64,000 nucleotides of DNA from NCBI GenBank assembly GCA_963721405.1, contig CAVRJA010000004.1:62001-126000 (forward strand), given 5' to 3'. This DNA is from JAFNAG01 sp963721405 (GTDB taxonomy: Bacteria; Acidobacteriota; UBA6911). The notes beneath the pieces are model-generated. The model was given only the letters and a program-made list of their open reading frames with translations, had not been told where the DNA came from and ran no database searches. Made by a program: the position numbers and the translations under genes. Positions 16,036 through 25,190 of this stretch are shown one piece after another. The first letter of the stretch is position 1. The number at the start of each line of letters is the position of its first letter.

Positions 16036-17397
16036 ATGCATCCTCCCGGAATGTCGAGATTCGCATTCTTGTTATCCGTGACCCTGGTTTTTTGTCCTCG
16101 TCCCTCCGGGGCCGTTCCCGTTAGGCCACAGGAATCGAACCCTTCCGGGCCAGCGGATCGGCCCAAAGCGGAATCGCTGAAACTCGACGCGTTAGTGGAA
16201 GAACTGCTCAGGTCAAATCCTGAATTGCAGGCAGCCCGGAAGCGCTATGAAGCAGCCCTGACCCGTCCGTCGCAGGAAAGCGCTCTGCCCGATCCTCGCG
16301 TTACCGCGGGCTGGGTCAGCAACGGGTGGCCCTATCCTGGAGCAGGCCTTGGCGCGGAAGCCACAAGCAATATCGGCATTCAGGTCGCGCAGGAGATCCC
16401 CTTTCCCGGGAAACGGGCCTTGAAGGGCGGCATGGCACAAAAGGAAGCAGACAGCGAGGCGCAGGCGGTTCGCGCCATGGAACTGAGACTCGTCGCTCAA
16501 CTCAAGGAAAGGTACTACGAGCTCATCTTTAACTATGAGGCTGTGGAGCTGATTCATCGGAACCAGGAACTGCTGCAGCAAATGGCGAAAGTGGCTGAAG
16601 CCCGCTACTCCGCAGGGAAGGCGATGCAGCAGGACATCATCAAAGCCGGCATAGAAGTCGACCTCCTCGAGAACCGGCTGATTGCCCTGGAGCAGAAGAA
16701 GCTCAGCATCCATGCCGAGATTAATGCCCTCATAAACCGCCCGCCGGATGCGGACCTGGGCCGTCCGGAAACGGTTTCGACCTTGCCCCCGCTGGAGCCT
16801 TTCGAGTCCTTACGCGCACGCGCCCTGGAGGCGTCGCCGCTGCTTCAAGGACAGCGCGCCGTTATCGACGGCAGACAGCTGAATGTGCAATCCGCCCAAA
16901 AAGCCTACTATCCGGATTTCGATGTCATGACGGGATATTACAACCAGGGAGCCATGAAGCCGATGTGGGAATTCAAGGTGCAATTCAATATCCCGCTCTA
17001 TTTCGGGAAAAAACAGCGTTATGGATTGGAGGAAGCCGGCGCCAATCTGGCTGAAGCGCAGCGGACGTATCGCAACGAGCAACAATGGCTGCTCTTCCGC
17101 GTGCGTGACCGTTACACAGCCGCTGAAGCCGCACTGAAGCTCATGAATCTCTATTCTCAACAGGTGGTGCCGCAGTCGGAACTTGCGCTCCAATCTTCGC
17201 TGGCCAGCTACGAGGGCGGCAGCGTCGATTTCCTGACGGTGCTCTCCAATTTCACCACCATCCGGGAATATCAAATGAATTACTACGAACAGCGGGCGGA
17301 ATACCTGAAAGACTTGTCCGGCCTGGAGGAATTGACGGGCATTCCCAGCGGCCCGGTCCCGAATCAGGGTTTTCCCAAAAATGAGGTGCGGCGATGA
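16036..17397 (+). CDS. cusC: TolC-family outer-membrane factor of a metal efflux system (CusC/CzcC-like)
   Basis: 453 residues. The signal peptide (about 5-28) precedes two outer-membrane-efflux-protein repeats. The first (about 50-220) has LLRSNPELQAARKRYEAAL, then IQVAQEIPFPGKRALKG, the typical strand before the long coiled helix, and MAKVAEARYSAGKAMQQDII. The second (about 240-430) has FNIPLYFGKKQRYGLEEA and VVPQSELALQSSLASYEGG-SVDFLTVLSN. This trimeric channel spans the outer membrane and periplasm and docks on the adaptor. Its stop overlaps the adaptor start (ATGA), so the two are translationally coupled. A perfect inverted repeat lies 65 bp upstream. The gene symbol is by operon context; copper/silver is favoured over zinc/cobalt because of the adaptor and the NosL-like gene. 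Confidence 0.85.
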   Translation: MHPPGMSRFAFLLSVTLVFCPRPSGAVPVRPQESNPSGPADRPKAESLKLDALVEELLRSNPELQAARKRYEAALTRPSQESALPDPRVTAGWVSNGWPYPGAGLGAEATSNIGIQVAQEIPFPGKRALKGGMAQKEADSEAQAVRAMELRLVAQLKERYYELIFNYEAVELIHRNQELLQQMAKVAEARYSAGKAMQQDIIKAGIEVDLLENRLIALEQKKLSIHAEINALINRPPDADLGRPETVSTLPPLEPFESLRARALEASPLLQGQRAVIDGRQLNVQSAQKAYYPDFDVMTGYYNQGAMKPMWEFKVQFNIPLYFGKKQRYGLEEAGANLAEAQRTYRNEQQWLLFRVRDRYTAAEAALKLMNLYSQQVVPQSELALQSSLASYEGGSVDFLTVLSNFTTIREYQMNYYEQRAEYLKDLSGLEELTGIPSGPVPNQGFPKNEVRR

Positions 17398-18812
17398 AGA
17401 ACTTCTTGATTGGATTTGTTCTGGCCGGCGTCCTGGTAAGCGGCGGGTACTGGATTGTCACAAGGCAGAACGCCGCTCAAGGGCCGGCAACGACTCAGCA
17501 AGTGCAGAAATACCATTGCCCCATGCATCCCGAATATGTTTCCGACAAGCCGGGCGATTGTCCCATCTGCGGCATGAAGCTGGTCCCGATGGAGAGCGCG
17601 GCGTCTCCTGAACCGGCGGCCAGAGGAGAGCATGCCGGGCATGAGGCCGCCGGTGCGCCCGCCAAAAAGGAGCGAAAAATCCTCTATTGGACCGACGCCA
17701 TGAATCCCGGCAGCCGCTATGACAAGCCGGGCAAGGCTCCCGACGGAATGGACCTGGTCCCCGTCTATGAAGAAGAATCCGCGGGCGCGGGCCCCGGTGT
17801 TCCCGGCTACGCAACGGTAAAAATCCCGGCGGAGCGGCTGCAGATGATGGGGGTTACCACGGAAAAAGCCCGGATGATGAGCCTGGACCAGAACATCCGG
17901 ACCGTAGGGATGATCACGGCGGACGAAACCCGCATCAGTCACATTCATACCAAGTTCGAGGGGTACATTGAGCAGATCTTCGTCAATTACGTCGGGCAGC
18001 AAGTGAGCGCAGGCCAGCCGATTTTTTCGGTCTATGCCCCGGAACTGATGGCGACACAAAAGGAGTACATCCTGGCCTTGCAGGCGCGCGACCAATGGGA
18101 GAAATCAGGGACCCAGGTGCGGCTGCCGGGAGTCAATCTGGTCGAAGCCGCCCGGCAGCGGCTGGCGCTCTGGGATGTCAGTCCGGACCAGATCGCTCTC
18201 ATCGAGAAAAACCGCGAGCCGATCCGGGCCTTAATGGTCTATTCGCCGGTCAACGGGATCGTCACGGCCAAGACCGCCGTTCAGGGCAACAGGGTAATGC
18301 CTTCGGACACGCTCTATGACATTACGGATTTGTCCAGCGTATGGGTTCTGGCGGATCTCTATGAAATCAATGTGCCCTTTGTGAAAATCGGGGACCCCGC
18401 CACAATTTCGCTGAGCTACGATCCGGGCCGGGTCTTCAAAGGACGAGTCAGCTTCATCAACCCCAGTGTGGATGAGAAGAGCCGGACGGTAAAGGTTCGC
18501 ATCGTGCTCCCAAATCCTTCCGGAACACTGAAGCCGGACATGTACGCGGAGGTCAGCTTCGGCGGGCAGCTGGGCTATGGAGTCGCCGTTCCCGACAGCG
18601 CGGTGATGGGAACCGGGGAGCGGGAGATGGTGTTCATAGCCAAGGGCGACGGCTTGTTCGAACCGCGTGAAGTAAAGACCGGGGTCAAAGTGCGCGGCTT
18701 GTACGAGATCAGGAAGGGTGTGGCTGCGGGAGAAAGTGTCGTGACCGGGGCCAACTTCCTGCTCGATTCCGAGTCCAAACTGAAGGCCGCGATTTCAGGC
18801 GCAGGGAAGTAA
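17394..18812 (+). CDS. cusB: Efflux RND periplasmic adaptor with heavy-metal-binding motif (CusB-like)
   Basis: 472 residues. After a membrane-anchoring N-terminus (about 4-23) comes a metal-binding domain, YHCPMHPEYVSDKPGDCPIC then GMKLVPM, with two Cys, two His and Met residues as in HMBD proteins. A second, Cys-free copy follows (LYWTDAMNPGSRYDKPGK...DGMDLVPVYEE), the hallmark of CusB-type adaptors. The rest is a membrane-fusion protein: barrel-sandwich halves around the coiled hairpin (AGQPIFSVYAPELMATQKEYILAL), LMVYSPVNGIVTAKTAVQGN, and a C-terminal membrane-proximal domain. It bridges pump and outer-membrane channel and hands metal to the pump. It overlaps the upstream gene by 4 bases; the pump follows after 39 bases. 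Confidence 0.9.
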   Translation: MKNFLIGFVLAGVLVSGGYWIVTRQNAAQGPATTQQVQKYHCPMHPEYVSDKPGDCPICGMKLVPMESAASPEPAARGEHAGHEAAGAPAKKERKILYWTDAMNPGSRYDKPGKAPDGMDLVPVYEEESAGAGPGVPGYATVKIPAERLQMMGVTTEKARMMSLDQNIRTVGMITADETRISHIHTKFEGYIEQIFVNYVGQQVSAGQPIFSVYAPELMATQKEYILALQARDQWEKSGTQVRLPGVNLVEAARQRLALWDVSPDQIALIEKNREPIRALMVYSPVNGIVTAKTAVQGNRVMPSDTLYDITDLSSVWVLADLYEINVPFVKIGDPATISLSYDPGRVFKGRVSFINPSVDEKSRTVKVRIVLPNPSGTLKPDMYAEVSFGGQLGYGVAVPDSAVMGTGEREMVFIAKGDGLFEPREVKTGVKVRGLYEIRKGVAAGESVVTGANFLLDSESKLKAAISGAGK

Positions 18813-18851
18813 GGCTCTCGCATCCTGCCAATCCGTTCATGAAGGAACCGT

Positions 18852-21800
18852 ATGATCGAGAAGCTCATCGAGTTTTCTGCGCGTGAGAAGTACATCGTCC
18901 TTCTCTTTACCGCCGCTGTCGTGGCCTTCGGCGTCTGGACGATGTACAACCAGCCTGTCGATGCCATCCCCGATCTTTCGGACACGCAGGTCATCATCTA
19001 CTCCAAATGGGATCGCTCACCCGACATCATCGAAGATCAGGTCACGTATCCAATCACCACGGCGCTACTCGGCGCCCCCCAGGTCAAGGCGATTCGCGGC
19101 TTTTCGGACTTCGGCTTTTCCTACGTGTACATCGTGTTCGAGGACGGGACCGACATCTATTGGGCCAGGAGCCGTGTGCTCGAATACTTGAGCAAAGTGC
19201 TTCCTTCCCTCCCCGCCGGCGTCAAAACGGAGATCGGCCCGGACGCCACCGGCGTGGGCTGGGTCTTTCAGTACGCCCTGGTGGACGACAGCGGTACGCA
19301 TACGCTGGCAGATCTGCGCTCCTTCCAGGATTGGAACCTGCGCTATGCGCTGCAGGCAATCCCGGGCGTGGCTGAAATCGCCACGATCGGCGGTCTGCAG
19401 AATCAGTACCAGATTACCGTCGATCGGGAAAAGCTGGCCGCCTACAACATTCCCCTCATGATGGTGTCGGAAGCGGTGCGGAATTCCAATGTCGAGGTGG
19501 GTGCGCGATTGATCGAATTCTCCGGCGCGGAATATATGGTCCGCGGCCATGGATATATCAAGAACACGCAGGACATCGAGCAGATCGTCGTCAAGACCAA
19601 CGACCGGGGCACCCCGGTCCTCCTGCGCGACATCGCCAGGGTCGAACGCGGTCCCGAGATGAGGCGCGGCATTGCCGACCTGGATGGACAGGGCGACACG
19701 GTGGGCGGCATTGTCGTGATGCGGCACGGCGAGAATGCCGACAAAGTCATCCGCCGGGTCAAGGACCGGCTCCAGGAACTTCAACCTTCCCTGCCCAAGG
19801 GCGTAAAAGTCGTCACCACTTACGACCGCTCAATGCTGATCGAGGGCTCCATCAGCAATCTCAAAGAGGAGCTGATCCTCGAAATGATCATCGTCAGTTT
19901 TGTGATCCTGATCTTCCTGTGGCACATCCCGTCGGCGATCATCCCGATTGTTACCATACCGGTGGCAGTGCTGCTGTCTTTCGTACCCATGCACTTGATG
20001 GGGATGAACTCGAACATCATGTCCCTGGCAGGCCTCGCCATTTCCATAGGCGTGCTTGTAGACGGCGCCATCGTCGAGGTCGAGAATGCCTATAAGAAGC
20101 TGGAACTCTGGATCGAGGGAGGACGACAGGGTGATTTTCATGCCATCCGGCTGCAGGCGCTCAAGGAGGTCGGGCCGTCCGTATTCTTTTCGCTGCTGGT
20201 GATCGCGGTCGCCTTTCTGCCTGTCTTCACGCTGGTGGATCAGGAGGGCCGGCTCTTCCGGCCGCTGGCTTTCACCAAAAACTTTGCCATGGCCATTGCC
20301 GCCATTCTTGCGGTTACATTGGATCCGGCGATGCGGATGATTTTTGCGCGGATGGATTATTTTCAATTCCGGCCCCGCTTCCTCTCCTGGATCGTCAATC
20401 AGGTGGCTGTCGGAAAATATTATAAGGAGGAGCGGCACCCGATCAGCCGTTTGCTGTTTCGGATCTACGAGCCTCCCGCACGGCTGGTGCTGAAGCACCC
20501 CAAGACGACCATTGCCATCGCCTTGCTCCTGGTCGCGACTACCGTGCCGGTGTACCTCCGGCTCGGCAGCGAGTTCATGCCCCCTTTGAACGAAGGCACC
20601 ATCCTTTACATGCCCACTACGTTGCCCGGCATATCCGTCTCGGAAGCCCAGGTGATCCTGCAACATCAGGACCAGATGATCCGGGCATTTCCGGAAGTGG
20701 AAAGAGTCTTCGGCAAAGCGGGGCGGGCGGAGACTTCCACTGATCCGGCGCCGTTTTCCATGATGGAGACCACCGTCATGCTCAAGCCTCCGTCCGAATG
20801 GCGCTTCAAGAAGCAGTGGTATTCCGACTGGGCGCCCGACTGGTTGAAAAAACACGTCCTGAGCCGGATCGCACCGGAGCATATCTCCTGGGACGAACTC
20901 ATCGCCGAGCTCGATCAGAACGTGCGCATTCCCGGCGTGACCAACGCATGGACAATGCCGATCAAAGCGCGCATCGACATGCTGTCCACAGGCATTCGCA
21001 CGCCGATCGGCATCAAGGTCCTCGGTCCGGACCTCGGCGAAATTGAAAAGATCGGCGCCCGGCTCGAAACGCTGCTTCGGAATGTGCCGGGAACACGCTC
21101 CGTTTTTGCCGAACGGGTGGCCGGGGGCTACTTCCTCGATTTTGACCTGAAACGGGAGCAGTTGGCCCGGTATGGTCTGACAGTCGCGGATGCGCAGAAC
21201 ATTGTCATGTCGGCGATCGGAGGAGAGAATGTCACTACCACTGTCGAAGGGCGCGCGCGCTACCCTGTGAACATCCGTTATCCGCGCGAATTGCGCGACA
21301 ATATTGAACGGCTGCGTCAGGTGCTGGTGCCGACCCCCTCGGGAGCGCAGATCCCGATCGCGCAAATCGCGGATATCAAGAAGGTCATCGGCCCGTCGAT
21401 GCTCCGCGATGAAAACGGCATGCTCGCCGGTTACGTTTTTGTGGACCTTTCTTCCAGCGATATCGGCGGCTATGTGGATAAAGCCAAAGAAATCGTCAGG
21501 CAGGGTCTGCAGGTCCCAACCGGGTATTCCCTCGTCTGGAGCGGCCAGTACGAAAACATGCTGCGCGTGCGCGAAAGATTGAAGATCGTAATACCCATAA
21601 CGCTGGTACTGATCTTCGCGCTCCTCTACATGAACACGAAATCGGCCATGAAAGCGTCCATCGTGATGCTCGCGGTGCCGTTCTCGCTGATCGGGGCAGT
21701 GTGGCTTATGTACGCGCTGGGATATAATATTTCCATCGCCGCCTGGGTGGGCATGATCGCCCTGATGGGACTGGATGCGGAAACCGGCGTTTTCATGCTG

Positions 21801-22136
21801 CTGTTCCTCGATCTCTCCTATGAAGAAGCCAGGCGCAAGGGCCAACTGCGGGATCGGGGCGAGTTGATCGAAGCCATCATTCACGGGGCGGTGAAGCGAG
21901 TCCGGCCGAAGGCCATGACGGTGATGGCCGCCTTCATGGGATTGATGCCGATCATGTGGTCGGCCGCCATCGGGGCGGACATGATGAAGCGCGTGGCCGC
22001 ACCCATGGTCGGCGGGCTCGCGACTTCGTTCGCACTGGAACTGCTGGTCTACCCCAGCATCTATTACCTGTGGAAATGGAGCGCCGAAGTCAAACATCAG
22101 ACGTTCGGTCCGCTGGGTACGGCGCCGGGACACTGA
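18852..22136 (+). CDS. cusA: HME-family RND metal efflux pump (CusA/CzcA-like)
   Basis: 1094 residues, close to the usual length for heavy-metal RND pumps. The N-terminal helix and the signature AVVAFGVWTMYNQPVDAIPD-LSDTQVIIYSKW, then PDIIEDQVTYPI, identify the HME group. AGLAISIGVLVDGAIVEVEN is the conserved helix-4 motif (D and E in the membrane), and the C-terminal half repeats it near WVGMIALMGLDAETGVFMLL. Twelve membrane helices and two large periplasmic loops are predicted. Methionines in the loops would relay Cu(I)/Ag(I) as in CusA; the motif AETG and the operon favour monovalent metals. The frame is complete with no break. A NosL-like gene follows 40 bases downstream. Proton-driven export is family knowledge, not seen. 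Confidence 0.92.
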   Translation: MIEKLIEFSAREKYIVLLFTAAVVAFGVWTMYNQPVDAIPDLSDTQVIIYSKWDRSPDIIEDQVTYPITTALLGAPQVKAIRGFSDFGFSYVYIVFEDGTDIYWARSRVLEYLSKVLPSLPAGVKTEIGPDATGVGWVFQYALVDDSGTHTLADLRSFQDWNLRYALQAIPGVAEIATIGGLQNQYQITVDREKLAAYNIPLMMVSEAVRNSNVEVGARLIEFSGAEYMVRGHGYIKNTQDIEQIVVKTNDRGTPVLLRDIARVERGPEMRRGIADLDGQGDTVGGIVVMRHGENADKVIRRVKDRLQELQPSLPKGVKVVTTYDRSMLIEGSISNLKEELILEMIIVSFVILIFLWHIPSAIIPIVTIPVAVLLSFVPMHLMGMNSNIMSLAGLAISIGVLVDGAIVEVENAYKKLELWIEGGRQGDFHAIRLQALKEVGPSVFFSLLVIAVAFLPVFTLVDQEGRLFRPLAFTKNFAMAIAAILAVTLDPAMRMIFARMDYFQFRPRFLSWIVNQVAVGKYYKEERHPISRLLFRIYEPPARLVLKHPKTTIAIALLLVATTVPVYLRLGSEFMPPLNEGTILYMPTTLPGISVSEAQVILQHQDQMIRAFPEVERVFGKAGRAETSTDPAPFSMMETTVMLKPPSEWRFKKQWYSDWAPDWLKKHVLSRIAPEHISWDELIAELDQNVRIPGVTNAWTMPIKARIDMLSTGIRTPIGIKVLGPDLGEIEKIGARLETLLRNVPGTRSVFAERVAGGYFLDFDLKREQLARYGLTVADAQNIVMSAIGGENVTTTVEGRARYPVNIRYPRELRDNIERLRQVLVPTPSGAQIPIAQIADIKKVIGPSMLRDENGMLAGYVFVDLSSSDIGGYVDKAKEIVRQGLQVPTGYSLVWSGQYENMLRVRERLKIVIPITLVLIFALLYMNTKSAMKASIVMLAVPFSLIGAVWLMYALGYNISIAAWVGMIALMGLDAETGVFMLLFLDLSYEEARRKGQLRDRGELIEAIIHGAVKRVRPKAMTVMAAFMGLMPIMWSAAIGADMMKRVAAPMVGGLATSFALELLVYPSIYYLWKWSAEVKHQTFGPLGTAPGH

Positions 22137-22176
22137 TACAGGCAGCGGAACTACAAGGATTTCGAAGGAGGCTAAC

Positions 22177-22704
22177 ATGACGGAGGAAGCGTCCTCGCGA
22201 TATTCGAAAACCGGCGTTTTCGTCGGATTGGCTGTGATCTGTGTCACGGCCCTGCTCGCATACTATGTCTGGGTGGGCAAGATCGCCGGTGGGACACCGA
22301 CTTGTGAGGTGTGCAGACGGGTGATCCGCACGGAGACGTCGTTCAAGATCGTGCAGGCGGATGGATCGATGAAAGCTACCTGTTGCCCGCGCTGCGGGCT
22401 GGCCGCGATCATCCAGAACGGCGGGCGGGCGCTTGAGGCGGTTGATTTCTCCTCCAAAAAACGGATCGGGGCTGCCGAGGCGATCTACCTCGAAGGATCG
22501 GACATCATGGAGTGCTGTACCGACACCGGCTTCCGGGCCGACCAGGGCGCCTTTCAACAGATGGAGTACGACCGGTGCATGCCGAGTCTGCTTGCGTTCG
22601 CACGGCGGGAAGATGCTGAAATGGTGCAGCAGAAGCATGGCGGGCAGATCATCAGTTTTGAGGAAGCCAGGCAGAGCGTTGTGCGCCAGCTGAAGAATCA
22701 ATAA
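22177..22704 (+). CDS. NosL-like membrane-anchored metal-binding protein
   Basis: 175 residues with a single N-terminal helix (about 11-30) and a perfect ribosome site (GAAGGAGG). The soluble part resembles NosL, the Cu(I)-binding accessory protein of nitrous oxide reductase: CEVCRRVIR near the start of the domain, CCPRCG in the middle, and the family ending LLAFARREDAEMVQQKHGGQ-IISFEEA. Extra cysteines (ECC around residue 112) add possible metal ligands. No nos genes are present; it follows the RND pump by 40 bases. It therefore probably serves copper handling at the membrane rather than N2O reduction. The lack of the classical NosL lipobox Cys and presence of a helix instead are unusual. 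Confidence 0.7.
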   Translation: MTEEASSRYSKTGVFVGLAVICVTALLAYYVWVGKIAGGTPTCEVCRRVIRTETSFKIVQADGSMKATCCPRCGLAAIIQNGGRALEAVDFSSKKRIGAAEAIYLEGSDIMECCTDTGFRADQGAFQQMEYDRCMPSLLAFARREDAEMVQQKHGGQIISFEEARQSVVRQLKNQ

Positions 22705-22721
22705 GAGGTCGGAGGGTTCTC

Positions 22722-23432
22722 ATGAAAAGAGTCGGTTTGAGCTTGTGGCTCGCAGGATTGATGCTCGTTGGTTCCGCACTCCAGGCACAGGAAGTGAGGT
22801 TTGCTGTCCGGCACGATCGCCTGCTCCGGGATCGCACGGGAGAATTGATTTTCGGCGAAACTGGAATTGAGTACCGTGCCAAGGAGAAGAAGAACGCGCG
22901 TACGTGGAAATATGAGGACATCCAGCAACTCGGCCTGCTCAGCCCTAAGGAATTTACCATCCTCACGTATGAGGACAGCAGATGGAAACTCGGCAAAGAC
23001 CTGTTTTATCGCTTCGAAATCACCTCGGGCGAAATAACCCCAGCGCTCTGGACACAACTTCAGGCAAAGCTCAGGCGGCCGGTCGTGTCCGCACTCATCC
23101 CGCCGGACATCACCCCGAAATTCACGATCCCGGTCAAACACCTGAGGGGATTCCGCGGCACGCAGGGAACGCTGGAGATCGCCGAGCAGTACGTCATCTA
23201 CAAAACGGATGTGCCGAAGGACTCGCGCATCTGGCGTTACCAGGATATCTCCTCGATTGGGACCACCGGGCCGTACCAACTGCGGGTTACTTCCATGGAT
23301 CGCTCCGAAGGTGAACACGGCGGCGAGCGGAACTTCGTCTTTTCTCTCAAGGAGCGGCTCGCGCCCGAAGCCTACGATTTCATCTGGTGGAAGATCAACG
23401 GATCGCAAATATCTTCTTTCACCGGGAAATAG
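22722..23432 (+). CDS. Hypothetical exported protein with two similar halves
   Basis: 236 residues with GGAGGG upstream and a signal peptide (about 1-23). The two halves look alike: FAVRHDRLLRDRTGELIFGE...TWKYEDIQQLGL in the first and IPVKHLRGFRGTQGTLEIAE...IWRYQDISSIG in the second. Each is a strand-rich motif ending in W-x-Y-x-D-I, much like a PH-like/GRAM-type barrel. It lies 17 bases after the NosL-like gene in the same direction, so it is probably the last member of the efflux operon. No metal-binding motif is visible. Function unknown. Confidence 0.65.
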   Translation: MKRVGLSLWLAGLMLVGSALQAQEVRFAVRHDRLLRDRTGELIFGETGIEYRAKEKKNARTWKYEDIQQLGLLSPKEFTILTYEDSRWKLGKDLFYRFEITSGEITPALWTQLQAKLRRPVVSALIPPDITPKFTIPVKHLRGFRGTQGTLEIAEQYVIYKTDVPKDSRIWRYQDISSIGTTGPYQLRVTSMDRSEGEHGGERNFVFSLKERLAPEAYDFIWWKINGSQISSFTGK

Positions 23433-23499
23433 CCTCCCGCAGAGGACGCCAATGTGTGGAGCGCCGACATGAGACCTGGGGATGTCGGCAAGATAAGCC

Positions 23500-24840
23500 T
23501 CAAAACCTTTTCGGCCCGCCGTTCCCGATTGCAAGCGGCTTCCCGTCTTCGCCGTGGAAGTTGAGGATTACACTCGATTCTTCGCCGGCTCCGATCAGAA
23601 TAAACTGCGTCATGTACCCGCCTGCATCGGCAACGTGGGGAAAGATGACGGGAGCAGGGGCCGGCAGTGTCATGTCGGCAATCGGAAATGTCGCCGTGAG
23701 GAAATCGCTACGCTCGTTATACAGCGATCGCATCGTCAGGGCCGCAAAGGGTGCTGGCGAGATGATATCCAGCACGCCCGTGAATCCGGCGGGCAACCCT
23801 GCAACGAACTGATCGGCAAATCTGGCGGTGTGTCCCATGCTCGCCAACTCGAGTGGACCCTTGCTGGTTCCAATTGCAGTGACGCCATCGTTCTGGAACG
23901 CCGCGATCGTGAGACTGGAATTGGTGTTAGCCGGGTTGGCGATGGCCAGGCCCGTGTTGTGTCCTGATGACAAGTCGACATAGATGCGCGCATGTGTGGT
24001 GGGGACCGTCGCCGGGATTCCAGACTCCATCACCAGGAAGCTGCCGGGATTGTAGCTGAACACCCCCGCTCCGATCGGACTTAATGTTCCAACATCAGGA
24101 GTCAGGCGGACCCAGCCCGGCAGGACTGTTGTGGGGAAACCGTCCGTCTGGAAACGCGCCACACCACCGGGCGGGATCGAGTACTTGATCACGGACTCTG
24201 CCGCATCCCCGCCCAGGTTGACGGCTAAAGGATTGCCGTTGTCATCCAGAATCTGGAGTGTGCCGGTTTCGATTCCGTCCGATGTGTTCAGCAAAACAAC
24301 GGAAGTGGTATATCCGCCACCGTCGACAAACTGGGGGAAAAAGATGGCATCGCTCGTGGGTGGTCTTGTAAGGTCCGCTGTCGGTGTAGTCGTAAAGAGG
24401 GTCTCGTTCCTTTGATTGGTGGTCATGCGCAATGCCACGACAGAGAGAGGTTGGTCGCTGGAGATGTCCAGCGATGCAAACTTGGTCGATATCTGAAAAT
24501 CCTCAGGAAGGACAAAGTCGGGCGCCGCTTCCTTCAGCTGATCGATGAAGCTGGCAAAATGGGCCCCGGCGGCGAGGGCCCCATGACCGCTCGAGAGTGC
24601 GGCGCCCGTGACATCGCGCAGCGTGTATGTCACGTTCGCTGAGCCGGCGCCACAGTTGACCACCGCGATACCTGTATTGACATTGATGGTGCCGGCACTG
24701 ATGCGTCCCGGAATAGCGGCGGCGGCAGAGCGGTAGTCGATGAATATACGGGCAGCGGTCGTTGGAGGAGAGGCGGGAACGCCTGCTTCGCTGACGGTGA
24801 CGCCGTTCTGTCTGAAGCTGAAAACAGCAACCCCATACAA
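23500..24840 (-). pseudogene. 5'-truncated secreted protein made of repeated modules
   Basis: The leftward frame contains at least two rounds of one module. The order is GVAVFSFRQNGVTVSEAGVP, a variable core with NVNTGIAVVN and FIDQL, then IFFPQFVDGGGYTTSVVLLN, SIPPGGVARFQ and GWVRL. It repeats as GAGVFSY...ESGIPATVP...NTGLAIANP...IFPHVADAGGYMTQFILIG. The same module forms the C-terminus of the NHL protein at 6.5-9.4 kb. Here the frame begins inside a module near 24840 (residues read upstream of it are unrelated) and lacks a signal peptide, so the 5' part is gone. The C-terminal end LAIGNGGPKRF also stops in mid-module. I read it as a remnant, though an expressed shortened form cannot be excluded. 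Confidence 0.6.
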
Positions 24841-25146
24841 GGAAAGCAAATCCCGGCGCCCACCTTTAAACCTGCAATTTACCAGGCATCCAAAGTACCT
24901 GCTTGAGCTGCTAATTTGTGCCCCGCACCCGCTAGAACTCGTCGCTTTTGGGGGTAGTGACGGTATTACGAGTACTCGGGCATTGACGAGAAAGGTGCTG
25001 GCGTAGCGCCGACATCGCCGTGATCTCGAATCGACCATAGCCAAGGGCGGTCTCTGACCGCCGACCTCCCCATGATCTTCGGCGCCCGATCGATCGCAAG
25101 CTATCCCCTGAATGGATTTTCTGGTAACGACAGAGATCCCGACTTG

Positions 25147-25152
25147 TATAAT
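25147..25152 (+). promoter_or_regulatory. -10 box upstream of the DEAD-box helicase
   Basis: TATAAT, a perfect -10 consensus, 38 bp before the chosen start codon. The -35 position (GTAACG with a 17-bp spacer) is poor, so an activator or extended region may matter. Confidence 0.45.
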
Positions 25153-25190
25153 CTAGACTGTTCACGGCTCGATGAATGGAGAATTGGCTC

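Noticed and set aside
19830..22247. An 805-codon open frame on the minus strand opposite the RND pump
   Set aside because: It is a mirror of the high-GC pump gene: low-complexity, rich in His/Arg/Asp, no domain, no ribosome site. The plus-strand pump has every family motif.
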